The notes under the pieces are model-generated. The model saw only the letters and a list, made by a program, of their open reading frames with translations. It made no database searches and was not told the origin of the DNA. Positions 34,547 to 42,558 of a DNA stretch of 64,000 nucleotides are shown here, one piece after another. The position numbers and the translations under genes were made by a program. The stretch's first letter is position 1, and each line of letters opens with the position of its first letter. Origin of the DNA: Arthrobacter sp. NtRootA1 (GTDB taxonomy: Bacteria; Actinomycetota; Actinomycetes; Actinomycetales; Micrococcaceae); NCBI RefSeq assembly GCF_019976975.1, contig NZ_AP024630.1, positions 992,001-1,056,000 of the forward strand. Direction: 5' to 3'.

Positions 34547-36618
34547 GCGAGCAGGACCAGCAGAAGAAGCGTGGCTGGGCTGCCAAGGCAGAAGCCGCAA
34601 AGAATGCCAAGGCTACGGCAGAGGCGGAAGCGGCAACCGAGGTGCTTGACGATGACGTGGTGGATGAGGAGTACGTCCCGTCCGAAGCCGATGGCGGTAT
34701 GTTCGGCAATCTTCCAGCCAAGAAAGCCAAGGAGTTCTGGCCATCCGCCAAGCGCCTCATGGGCCTGTTGAAGCCTGAGAGTCTCGGCGTCTACATCGTG
34801 ATCGGCCTTGTGGTGGTCTCGGTGGTCCTGAACGTGATTGCGCCCAAGATTCTGGGCAGTGCGATGGACGTGATCTTCGGCGGCGTCATGGGCAAACAGC
34901 TCCCGCCGGGCGTCTCGCAGGAACAGTTCGTAGAGCTCATGCGTCAGCAAGGCCAAGAGAACTTTGCGGACATGGTCTCCAAGATGGAACTCACCAACGG
35001 GATCAATTTCCCCAAGCTGACGTTCCTCATTTCGATCGTCCTCCTGATGTACTTTGTGGCCAACATCTTCCTGTGGGCACAGGGCTGGCTGCTCAACAGG
35101 ATTGTCATGCGAGTCATCAAGCAGCTCCGTAATGACGTCCAGGCAAAGCTCAACAGGCTCCCGCTGAACTACTTCGACACCCGTCAGCGCGGCGACATCC
35201 TTTCCCGCGTCACCAACGACGTCGACAATGTCCAGCAGGGCCTCCAGCAAGCGTTCGCACAGTTGGTGAGCTCCGTGCTCACCGTTGTGGGAATCACCGT
35301 GATGATGTTCATCGTGTCCTGGGAACTGGCACTGATCGCGTTGATCGCCTTGCCGCTTTCCGGCGTCATGGCCGGCTTCATTGGTGCCAAGAGCCAGAAG
35401 CTCTTCGCTGCGCAGTGGAAGAACACCGGTTCGCTGAATGGACAGATTGAGGAGTCCTTCTCAGGGCATGACCTGGTGAAGGTGTTCGGGCGCGATGCTG
35501 ACATGCTGGTGCGCTTCGATGAACGCAACGAGGCCTTGTACAAGGCGTCCTTCGGCGCCCAGTTTGTTTCGGGTGTTATTTTCCCGGCCATGAACTTCGT
35601 GTCCTACCTGTCCTACGTCGGAATTGCCGTGGTTGGTGGCCTGCGGGTTGCCTCTGGCTCCATGAGCCTTGGCGACGCCACGGCCTTCATCCAGTACTCG
35701 CGTGAATTCACCCAGCCTCTGGGCCAGATTGCCGGCATGGCGAACATGCTGCAGTCCGGTGTCGCCTCGGCAGAGCGCGTCTTTGAGTTCCTCGACGCCG
35801 ACGACGAAGTTGAAGAGACGGGTACCCGCCACCTGCCAGCCAAGACCGACGGCCACGTGGAGTTCGAGCATGTCTCGTTCAGCTACGTGGAGGATAAGCC
35901 CCTCATCGAGGATCTCTCCTTCAGTGCGGAGCCTGGCCACACGGTGGCGATCGTCGGGCCTACGGGTGCTGGAAAGACCACACTGGTGAACCTTGTCATG
36001 CGGTTCTACGAGCTCAATGCCGGACGCATCACCCTGGACGGCGTGGACATCAAGGATCTCAGCCGCTCCGAGCTCCGGTCCAAGGTGGGCATGGTGTTGC
36101 AGGATGCCTGGCTGTTCGGCGGAACCATCTACGACAACATCAAGTACGGCAACCTGGATGCCACCGAGGAACAAATCATGGAGGCTGCCAAGGCCACCTA
36201 CGTGGACCGCTTCGTGAGAGCCCTTCCGGACGGTTATCAGACGATCATCGACGAAGAAGGCAACAACGTCAGCGCCGGTGAGAAGCAGCTCATCACCATC
36301 GCACGTGCGTTCGTTTCCGATCCGTCGCTGTTGATCCTTGACGAAGCTACGAGCTCGGTGGATACGCGTACCGAGCTGCTGCTGCAGAAGGCAATGGCCG
36401 CGCTCCGCACCGACCGGACGAGTTTCGTGATCGCCCACCGTTTGTCCACCATCCGCGATGCTGACACCATACTTGTCATGGAGAACGGGCAAATCGTGGA
36501 GCAGGGCAATCACAGCCAGCTGCTTGCGCTCCAAGGCGCCTACTACCGCCTGTACATGTCCCAGTTTGCCGGTGAGGAAGAGACCGCCGTGGATGACTCG
36601 ACGGCGGTGCACAGCTGA
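34543..36618 (+). CDS. ABC exporter half-transporter, subunit 2 (canonical Walker B)
   Basis: The 691-residue protein has a charged N-terminal extension of about 65 residues, six membrane segments, and an ATPase domain with Walker A GPTGAGKTT and a normal Walker B LLILDEATSSVD. Its signature motif is altered to NVSAGEKQ. This is the reciprocal of subunit 1: the altered signature pairs with the Asp-containing Walker B to form the degenerate site, while the other site is intact. About 85 residues between helices 1 and 2 form a longer loop than in subunit 1. Confidence 0.9.
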   Translation: MSEQDQQKKRGWAAKAEAAKNAKATAEAEAATEVLDDDVVDEEYVPSEADGGMFGNLPAKKAKEFWPSAKRLMGLLKPESLGVYIVIGLVVVSVVLNVIAPKILGSAMDVIFGGVMGKQLPPGVSQEQFVELMRQQGQENFADMVSKMELTNGINFPKLTFLISIVLLMYFVANIFLWAQGWLLNRIVMRVIKQLRNDVQAKLNRLPLNYFDTRQRGDILSRVTNDVDNVQQGLQQAFAQLVSSVLTVVGITVMMFIVSWELALIALIALPLSGVMAGFIGAKSQKLFAAQWKNTGSLNGQIEESFSGHDLVKVFGRDADMLVRFDERNEALYKASFGAQFVSGVIFPAMNFVSYLSYVGIAVVGGLRVASGSMSLGDATAFIQYSREFTQPLGQIAGMANMLQSGVASAERVFEFLDADDEVEETGTRHLPAKTDGHVEFEHVSFSYVEDKPLIEDLSFSAEPGHTVAIVGPTGAGKTTLVNLVMRFYELNAGRITLDGVDIKDLSRSELRSKVGMVLQDAWLFGGTIYDNIKYGNLDATEEQIMEAAKATYVDRFVRALPDGYQTIIDEEGNNVSAGEKQLITIARAFVSDPSLLILDEATSSVDTRTELLLQKAMAALRTDRTSFVIAHRLSTIRDADTILVMENGQIVEQGNHSQLLALQGAYYRLYMSQFAGEEETAVDDSTAVHS

Positions 36619-36641
36619 GCGCGAATTCCCTGAGCACCGGG

Positions 36642-37109
36642 TTGCACTCCCAGGATTCCGTTGACCCCCAGCGCATCGAGGTACTCGTACCTATGCGCTG
36701 GGGGGACATGGACGCGTACGGGCATATCAACAATGTGCAGATCGTACGCATGCTGGAAGAAGCCCGAATCGCGGCTTTCGGACCACCACGGGGTGCCGGC
36801 CTTCCGGGTATGGAACCGCCTGCGGCCCTCTTCAATGACGTTGAAGAGGGCACCATGACGTTGGTTGTGGAGCACAAAGTCCGTTACGTGAGGACTTTGG
36901 AATACCGCAACATCCCGGCCTTGGTGGAGATTTGGGTTGGCGCCATCAAGGGTGCCAGCTTTGATCTTCACTACGTCATCAAGGACCCCGTTACAAAGGA
37001 AGACTGTGTCAAAGCCACTACGCACCTGGCCTTCGTGGCAGAAGCGACCGGCAGGGTCCTCAGGCTGACTCCGGACCAGAAGGAAAAGCTGGAGCGTTAC
37101 CGCGCGTAG
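36642..37109 (+). CDS. Acyl-CoA thioesterase, 4HBT hotdog family
   Basis: The 155-residue protein has the hotdog motif 'VPMRWGDMDAYGHINNVQIVRMLEEARI', where the Asp is the catalytic residue of 4HBT-type thioesterases. These release free acids from acyl-CoA in the cytoplasm. The start is taken as TTG 36642, without a strong ribosome site. It lies 23 bases after the exporter gene and may be translated from the same mRNA. Substrate chain length cannot be inferred. Confidence 0.8.
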   Translation: MHSQDSVDPQRIEVLVPMRWGDMDAYGHINNVQIVRMLEEARIAAFGPPRGAGLPGMEPPAALFNDVEEGTMTLVVEHKVRYVRTLEYRNIPALVEIWVGAIKGASFDLHYVIKDPVTKEDCVKATTHLAFVAEATGRVLRLTPDQKEKLERYRA

Positions 37110-37118
37110 AGTTTCACC

Positions 37119-37886
37119 ATGAAACTTGAAATCGCCGTGGTGAGCGCGACGGGTGCCGGTACGGCCGCATCCGAAGGTGCCGATCGGATTGAGCTCTGCA
37201 GCAGCCTGGAACTTGGTGGCATCACGCCAAGCCAGGGACTACTTGAGGCCAGCATGGAACATGTTGACGGACGCCTGGAGATCCACGCTCTGGTGCGGTG
37301 CCGCCCCGGCGATTTCCACTACTCCGCCTCGGATGTGGACACGATGGTGCACGAGGTACGCCACTTGCTGGCTCAGGGCGCCCACGGAGTAGTGGTGGGC
37401 GCCCTGACCGCGGAGGGCGACGTCGACGTTCATGCGGTTCAACGCCTGGTGGATTCTGCCCGGGACGCCAGCCCGGATGCGCAGTTGACCTTCCACCGCG
37501 CGATCGACCAATCACGGGATCCCATGGCCGCCCTTGATCATTTGCTGGAGCTCGGCTTCACCAGGGTACTTACGTCGGGCCACGAGGCCACAGCAGGTGC
37601 AGGCCTTCCCACCCTGTCCGAGATGGTGGAGCGGGCCGGGGGAGCCCTGGAGATCATGGCAGGAGGGGGCTTGCAGCTTGGCGATATCCCGGCGATGCAC
37701 GCAGCCGGCCTCTCCGCAGTTCATATGTCCGCCAAGAGAACCGTCTCTACGCTGGGTCAACGAACCATTTCCCTTGGCACGCAGGACGGTGCCGACCCCA
37801 CCGCTTACACCGTTACTGACCGGGAAACGGTCCGCATGGCGCGAGCGGAGATCAACGCGCTGGAACTCGGTGCTCCTCCGGCATAG
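37119..37886 (+). CDS. cutC: CutC family protein
   Basis: The 255-residue TIM-barrel protein has the CutC hallmarks 'GADRIELCSSLELGGITPSQGLL', 'HALVRCRPGDFHYS', 'LTFHRAIDQSRDP', 'RVLTSGHE' and 'EIMAGGGL'. The family was named for copper tolerance in E. coli, although that role has been questioned. It begins 9 bases after the thioesterase. The 15-base gap to the convergent fructanase gene leaves no visible terminator. Confidence 0.88.
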   Translation: MKLEIAVVSATGAGTAASEGADRIELCSSLELGGITPSQGLLEASMEHVDGRLEIHALVRCRPGDFHYSASDVDTMVHEVRHLLAQGAHGVVVGALTAEGDVDVHAVQRLVDSARDASPDAQLTFHRAIDQSRDPMAALDHLLELGFTRVLTSGHEATAGAGLPTLSEMVERAGGALEIMAGGGLQLGDIPAMHAAGLSAVHMSAKRTVSTLGQRTISLGTQDGADPTAYTVTDRETVRMARAEINALELGAPPA

Positions 37887-37901
37887 TTTCCACCGCTGGG
37901 G

Positions 37902-40490
37902 TCAGCCTCCCCACATTGCCTGGTTCAGGGGAGTTACCGTCATGCTTTCGAGCCGTGCGGTTCCTCCTTCTGCGAAAACCGAGATGTTGGTCGCCCCAGC
38001 GCTTGGAAAGATCTGGTCCGTGATGGTGGTCAGGCCGTCCTGGGCGAAGAGCTCCACGGATGCACGATCAACGTACAGGCGCAGGCGTAGCCGGCCGTCG
38101 ATCAACTCCACGCGCGGGTCCTCTACTGAACTGAAGGCTGGATGGAATCCCTCGTTGCCCGAGTTGGTCCTGTCGATGGAGAGCCGCTTCGTGGAGGGAA
38201 CGTAGCCAATCCGGGTTGTTTCGGTTCCGTTATCGAGGACTTTCACGCCAAACGCCGATGCCGTCCCCGGAGAGAATTCGGCGTCAACCTGGACCACGTC
38301 ACCGGTGATGGGGAGTGTGGTTGTTCCGGGCGTGATGTCCTGGGCCGGCGCAGTATATGCGGCCGCCGTGTTCTTCAACGCCTCGGCCTGGGACACCACC
38401 TGCTGCCGCAGCCGCGGACCCGCGGATGTCTGGGTTAGTACCACTTCTCGCGGCAACGCCATGGTTCCGCGCCATGTGGTGGTGGGAGTGTCCTGACCGT
38501 AGTCCCAGTTGTTCATCCAGCCCAGCATGATCCGCTTGCCGCCTGGAGCATTGTTGAAGGACACCGTGGCGTAGTAGTCCCTGCCCCAGTCCAGCCAATC
38601 GTGCTGCTCGAGGTAGGAGGCATCCGAGGAAACGAATTCGTCGGCGAGGATGTGTCCCCAGCCGCCGCGGTTGTTGTCCACGATCTTGATGGTGGCCTGG
38701 CTGCCTTTGTAGGCGCTGACGTCCCAGGCTTTCCACTCCAGATTTTCGGAGTCATTGCCGGTGGCGGTACGAACTGTCTGACCATTGACCACAAGGTTCA
38801 CGGTGGTTTCGGCGCTCCTGGGCTTCGCCGGCTCTGAACCCAACACCATGTTGTCCAGTGTCAGATGGCCCCATGGGCCGGTTGCGTTGTCCACAATCCG
38901 GATGCGGGCGATCTGGCCGTACCATGGGGAAACGTCCCAGTTCTGCCAGTTCAGGTCGCCCGAATTCGAGCCAGTTGCGGTACGAACCGGCACGCCTCCC
39001 ACCAGCAGTTCAACCTGGAGTTCCCCGTTGGTTCGGCTGCCGCCGCCTAGGAGGAAGCCGATGTTGGTGTTGGTCAGGTAGAACTCGGGGGACGTGATGG
39101 TGCCGACGTTGTTGTCCTGGTACGGGCCGCCTTCGAAAGTGTTGATCCGTTTTCCGATGGCGAATTCACCGCCCGACGACGAGGGGTTCAGTGCCGCCTG
39201 GAAGTCGCCGGTAAGCTGCCAGCCGGCTTGCGTGAGTGTCCCGGGGTAGTCGAAGCCGTCGAATAGCAGGTACCCCGGAGGGGCTTGGTTTCCCGATTGC
39301 TTTCCGATTTCCTGGGGGTGCTTTCCGCCGCCGGCGAGGAAGTTCAGGTAGTCCTTGTCCAACGTAAACGGTGCTGATTCCATAGTGCCCACGGGTGCAT
39401 CGCCACCGTGGAAGCCGTTGACGAACCCGGTGCCGATGGTGCCAGTAACCGCCATTTGCCCTGAAAGAGTTCCCGAGGCGGGGGCGCTTCCCCAAGGCCC
39501 GGAACTGTTTGACGGATCGTTCTGGACGTTCCAGCCGCTGTAATTGCCACCATTGAAGCCGGCAAGAAGGTTTCCCGGAGGAAGCTGGCTGGCGGGAGCG
39601 ATATTCTCGGCGGTGAAGGAAGTGCCGTTGAAGGTTCCTACGAAGTATTGTCCGCCGCTGCCGCCGGCCACGGCTCCGGGGTTGATATTCACAGAGAGGA
39701 CCCACTTGACGTTGTTTGGATCTCCGTCGACGGCGAGGGGGAACAGATCAGGGCATTCCCACTGTCCTCCGGTGGCATTTGCCGGACCGAAGTCATCCAG
39801 ATAGTTCCATTGCTTCAGGTCGTTGCTCTTATAGAAGAGGACGCGGTGTTCGTCAGCTTCAACGGCTGCCATGACCCAGTAGTCCGGACCGGTGGGGGAG
39901 TCGTACCAGAAGACCTTGGGGTCGCGGAAGCTGGACGTGTTCCTGTTCAGGACCGGATTGTTGCCGTACTTGGTCCAGGTCTGCCCGTCATCGGTGCTGA
40001 AGGCCAGCGACTGTGCTTGTTTACCGGCGAGGGTTGGGTGGGCCGCGGTGTAATTGCTCGTATAGATGGCCACCAACGGCGGATTTTGGAGGGTCCCGAG
40101 TCCGCTGGTGTTCTGGGTGTCCACCACGACGGATCCCGAAAAGATTTCCTCGATCACCTGGCCGGATCCGTTGAAACCCCGTGGGATAGCGAGTGGTTGT
40201 TCCTCCCAATGGATCAGGTCGGTGGAGGATGCGTGGCCCCAGCTCATGTCTCCCCACCGTGTTCCGTTGGGGTTGTACTGGTAATACATGTGGTATTTGC
40301 CGTTGTGGAACACGAGTCCATTGGGATCGTTCATCCAGTTCGCTTCCGGCGTGTAGTGCAGGTATGGCCGGTATTGCTGGGTGGCCGGATCCGGGTCGGT
40401 GGCCTGCGCGGTGGCGGCAACGGAGAATGAGGCAGCGGTGAGTGCCACGGCCGCCCCGATCGACATTAGGGCTTTGGCGCGTCTTGTCAT
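37902..40490 (-). CDS. Secreted GH32 fructanase (levanase/inulinase-like) with nested insert domains
   Basis: The 862-residue protein has a Sec signal peptide (MTRRAKAL ... ATAQA, about 30 residues) and a GH32 five-blade domain with nucleophile Asp55 in 'NWMNDPNGL', Asp190 in 'FRDPKVF' and acid/base Glu245 in 'WECPDLF'. The blade sequence is interrupted at about residue 300 and resumes near 630 with 'LDWGRDYYATVSF'. The insert appears to be two copies of one beta-rich module, one inside the other (see findings). The ATG at 40490 has AAAGG ten bases upstream. It degrades extracellular fructan; whether levan or inulin is preferred is not clear. Confidence 0.88.
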   Translation of the reverse strand: MTRRAKALMSIGAAVALTAASFSVAATAQATDPDPATQQYRPYLHYTPEANWMNDPNGLVFHNGKYHMYYQYNPNGTRWGDMSWGHASSTDLIHWEEQPLAIPRGFNGSGQVIEEIFSGSVVVDTQNTSGLGTLQNPPLVAIYTSNYTAAHPTLAGKQAQSLAFSTDDGQTWTKYGNNPVLNRNTSSFRDPKVFWYDSPTGPDYWVMAAVEADEHRVLFYKSNDLKQWNYLDDFGPANATGGQWECPDLFPLAVDGDPNNVKWVLSVNINPGAVAGGSGGQYFVGTFNGTSFTAENIAPASQLPPGNLLAGFNGGNYSGWNVQNDPSNSSGPWGSAPASGTLSGQMAVTGTIGTGFVNGFHGGDAPVGTMESAPFTLDKDYLNFLAGGGKHPQEIGKQSGNQAPPGYLLFDGFDYPGTLTQAGWQLTGDFQAALNPSSSGGEFAIGKRINTFEGGPYQDNNVGTITSPEFYLTNTNIGFLLGGGSRTNGELQVELLVGGVPVRTATGSNSGDLNWQNWDVSPWYGQIARIRIVDNATGPWGHLTLDNMVLGSEPAKPRSAETTVNLVVNGQTVRTATGNDSENLEWKAWDVSAYKGSQATIKIVDNNRGGWGHILADEFVSSDASYLEQHDWLDWGRDYYATVSFNNAPGGKRIMLGWMNNWDYGQDTPTTTWRGTMALPREVVLTQTSAGPRLRQQVVSQAEALKNTAAAYTAPAQDITPGTTTLPITGDVVQVDAEFSPGTASAFGVKVLDNGTETTRIGYVPSTKRLSIDRTNSGNEGFHPAFSSVEDPRVELIDGRLRLRLYVDRASVELFAQDGLTTITDQIFPSAGATNISVFAEGGTARLESMTVTPLNQAMWGG

Positions 40491-40615
40491 CGTTGACAGA
40501 CCTTTCGTCAAGGGCTTGCGTTTCAGGATGACGACGGCGGACCCGCCTTGTGGGGCGACGCCCGCCGTCGTGCTATTCGCTATTCATATTCATGTCGTGC
40601 GATGACGCGGCGCAG

Positions 40616-41821
40616 CTATGGCGTTGCCCTGAAGGCGTAGTTGGACGCGTACCGGACCACCTGATTGCTGTCGCCGCTGTCCAGCACCTTGGATCCGGAG
40701 GTTGATGCATCCAGGACTACGGTGTGCACGGCAATGGCCGAGACGGTGTTGTTGGTGGCGATGTAGTTGTTGTTTCCGGAAGCCACCAGGATGATGGTGG
40801 GCGTCTGCCCCGACGGCGTGACCGAACCCGAAGCGACGTCGTAGCTGAAGTGGTTTCCAGTAACCGTGTTGTTGCTGCCCGCTATGTGCACCAGGCCGAA
40901 CAGATCGTCCAACCCGTTGTTGTAAGGCTTGAGGGGATCGAATGGTTCCATCTGGCGCAGGAAGTGATTTGCTCCAATGAGGTTTTCGGTGCAGCTTCCC
41001 TCGAAGTTCACCATGCCGGGGTAGAACGCATGGAAGCGGTTGGACGTAATGGAGGAGCGGGTGCAGTCCTTGAAGTGCACGCTGCTCTTGCCCCGGGGGA
41101 AGACGTTGTTGCCCGTGACCAGCAGGCCCATGTGCCCCTCGGCGAAGATCGAGAATCCCACGAAACCGGCACCAATGAGGTTGTCGGTGACCTTCGAGGC
41201 CTGGCCCGATCCTGTCAATTCCACGCAGGAGCCACATTCAGCAAGGAAGTTGCTGCTGACGCTCAGGGCATCTGTATCCCTGACAACAAGCCCATGCTCC
41301 AGGTACACCATTCCCATGCGCTCCACCCGGCAGGAATCGTTGGCGGAATCGAAGCGGATGCCCGTTTTCCCATTGGTGTAGTCGTTCTCGTTGGAGCCGA
41401 AGGAGACGCCATCAAGGCAGAAGTTCTCGAACACCACTGCGCTAATCCGTGGATCACCTGTGCGGTAGACCCGGAAGGCGTCCGTGTTCCCGTCAGTATT
41501 TTCCACCCTGACGCGGCTGGCGCCAGGGTTGATCTCGTGCCAGCCCGATGTGTTGCCGGCGTTGTAGCGGATGCTCAACGAGGTGAAGCCATGGCCCGAT
41601 CCCCGGATGGTCAGGAAGCTGATGTCCACATTCACCCTGGTCTTCAAGGAGTAGTCTCCCGGCGGGATGTAGATGACAGCACCGGGCTTGGACGCCTGGC
41701 TGGTCTGCTGGCTCTTGATGTCAGCGATGATGCTGTTGATGATGAGCCCGATGTCGTTGTACGGGGTAGCGGACGGATTCCCTGGAACGCTCCAGGTGGT
41801 GACGTCGTAGACGGTGGTCAA
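40616..41821 (-). CDS. GH91 beta-helix enzyme, inulin fructotransferase-like, without signal peptide
   Basis: The 401-residue right-handed beta-helix protein starts 'VYDVTTWSVPGNPS' and carries 'IYIPPGDYSLKTRV', 'SGHGFTSLSIRY' and 'DALSVSSNFLAECGSCVELTG'. The Asp184/Glu195 pair has the same +11 spacing recalled for catalytic residues of inulin fructotransferase and difructose-anhydride III hydrolase. The family makes or opens difructose anhydrides. The TTG start has GAGGAG eight bases upstream. Known inulin fructotransferases are secreted, but this one has no leader, while an intact Tat leader ORF lies upstream out of frame. Product type (DFA I, III or reverse hydrolysis) is uncertain. Confidence 0.8.
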   Translation of the reverse strand: MTTVYDVTTWSVPGNPSATPYNDIGLIINSIIADIKSQQTSQASKPGAVIYIPPGDYSLKTRVNVDISFLTIRGSGHGFTSLSIRYNAGNTSGWHEINPGASRVRVENTDGNTDAFRVYRTGDPRISAVVFENFCLDGVSFGSNENDYTNGKTGIRFDSANDSCRVERMGMVYLEHGLVVRDTDALSVSSNFLAECGSCVELTGSGQASKVTDNLIGAGFVGFSIFAEGHMGLLVTGNNVFPRGKSSVHFKDCTRSSITSNRFHAFYPGMVNFEGSCTENLIGANHFLRQMEPFDPLKPYNNGLDDLFGLVHIAGSNNTVTGNHFSYDVASGSVTPSGQTPTIILVASGNNNYIATNNTVSAIAVHTVVLDASTSGSKVLDSGDSNQVVRYASNYAFRATP

Positions 41822-41879
41822 AGCTGGTTCTCCTCACATCGTTGGGGGACTGAACTGTGCTGCTTCTCTTCAAGTGCGT

Positions 41880-41961
41880 CCGGAACCGCCGGCGCCGTGC
41901 TCTGCATGCTCGCTCGTGCCTCGCTTAGCCGCATGCTGCCGCACGCCTCCGGCGGTTCCGG
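41880..41961. repeat. 82-bp imperfect palindrome, REP/MITE-like
   Basis: CCGGAACCGCCGG (41880-41892) and CCGGCGGTTCCGG (41949-41961) are perfect inverted 13-mers. Inside are further pairs CGTGC/GCACG and GCATGC/GCATGC, so the whole element can fold into one long cruciform. It lies exactly between the Tat leader ORF and the leaderless GH91 gene. Confidence 0.7.
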
Positions 41962-41997
41962 GTGTTTCTACAGACGGGTGCTCTATAGACGGTTGCT

Positions 41998-42180
41998 TTA
42001 CAGGACGCCGATAAGGTGGCGGTGCCCCCGCGGCTGAGTGCCGGCGTCGGGCGTTGCGACCACCGGCCCTGGCGCCGCGGCAGCAGCGCTGCCCGTGGCC
42101 GCCACAGCAAAGGCAACTGCTGCCGATGCCGTGAAAGCGCGGAGCAGGCTTCGTCGGCTGATGTCCGGGACGGGTTTCAT
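41998..42180 (-). pseudogene. Orphan Tat signal peptide ORF, probable detached leader of the GH91 enzyme
   Basis: The 60-codon ORF starts MKPVPDISRRSLLRAF, with the twin-arginine motif SRRSLL, then a hydrophobic core and 'AAAAAPG', a standard cleavage region, followed by 'VVATPDAGTQPRGHR' and a stop at 41998-42000. GGAGAAAG precedes the ATG. Nothing that could be a mature protein follows. It lies 176 bases upstream of the GH91 gene in another frame. I infer that it was the leader of that enzyme and was separated by insertion of the palindromic element. A free-standing leader peptide is the alternative. Confidence 0.65.
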
Positions 42181-42363
42181 ACTTTCTCCAGTGAATAGGG
42201 TCACCAAGCGTGGACGCTGGTGAGAGATGGGAAGGGACCGCCCTAAGGGTGGAGACCGGTGGACGGGAAGAACAGGCATCAAGAACACGCGTCGCCCTAA
42301 AGAACAGGCGTGAGCGGAAGGGGCACAGCGGGTCCCAAAACCTGCCGCATCAGCCAAAATATG

Positions 42364-42376
42364 CCAAAACGGTTTA
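42364..42376. promoter_or_regulatory. Secondary operator-like site for the fructan LacI regulator
   Basis: CCAAAACGGTTTA resembles one arm and centre of the palindrome at 42490 (CAAAACG). It could serve leftward transcription of the GH91/GH32 genes. The match is partial. Confidence 0.35.
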
Positions 42377-42449
42377 TCTGCCTGCGACGATGACTTTAGA
42401 GCTGGGCCATCCAGCTCGTCAAGATCCCGCACGAGCCAAAATGTGACGC

Positions 42450-42504
42450 TTGACATACCCGGGAAAACGCGCCTATGGTGTTGCCAAGTCGTTTTGGCAA
42501 AACG
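42450..42504 (+). promoter_or_regulatory. Promoter and operator of the fructan/DFA operon
   Basis: TTGACA (42450-42455), an 18-base spacer and TATGGT (42474-42479) form a good sigma-70-type promoter. A perfect dyad CGTTTTG-G-CAAAACG at 42490-42504 lies over the expected transcription start, where a repressor such as the LacI protein at 47222 would block initiation. The rest of the 378-base gap holds the leftward promoter, not resolved. Confidence 0.7.
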
Positions 42505-42558
42505 ATTCTCCACTCCACAAAAATCTTTCAATCCCGTTCCAAGAGAAAGTCGACAGCG

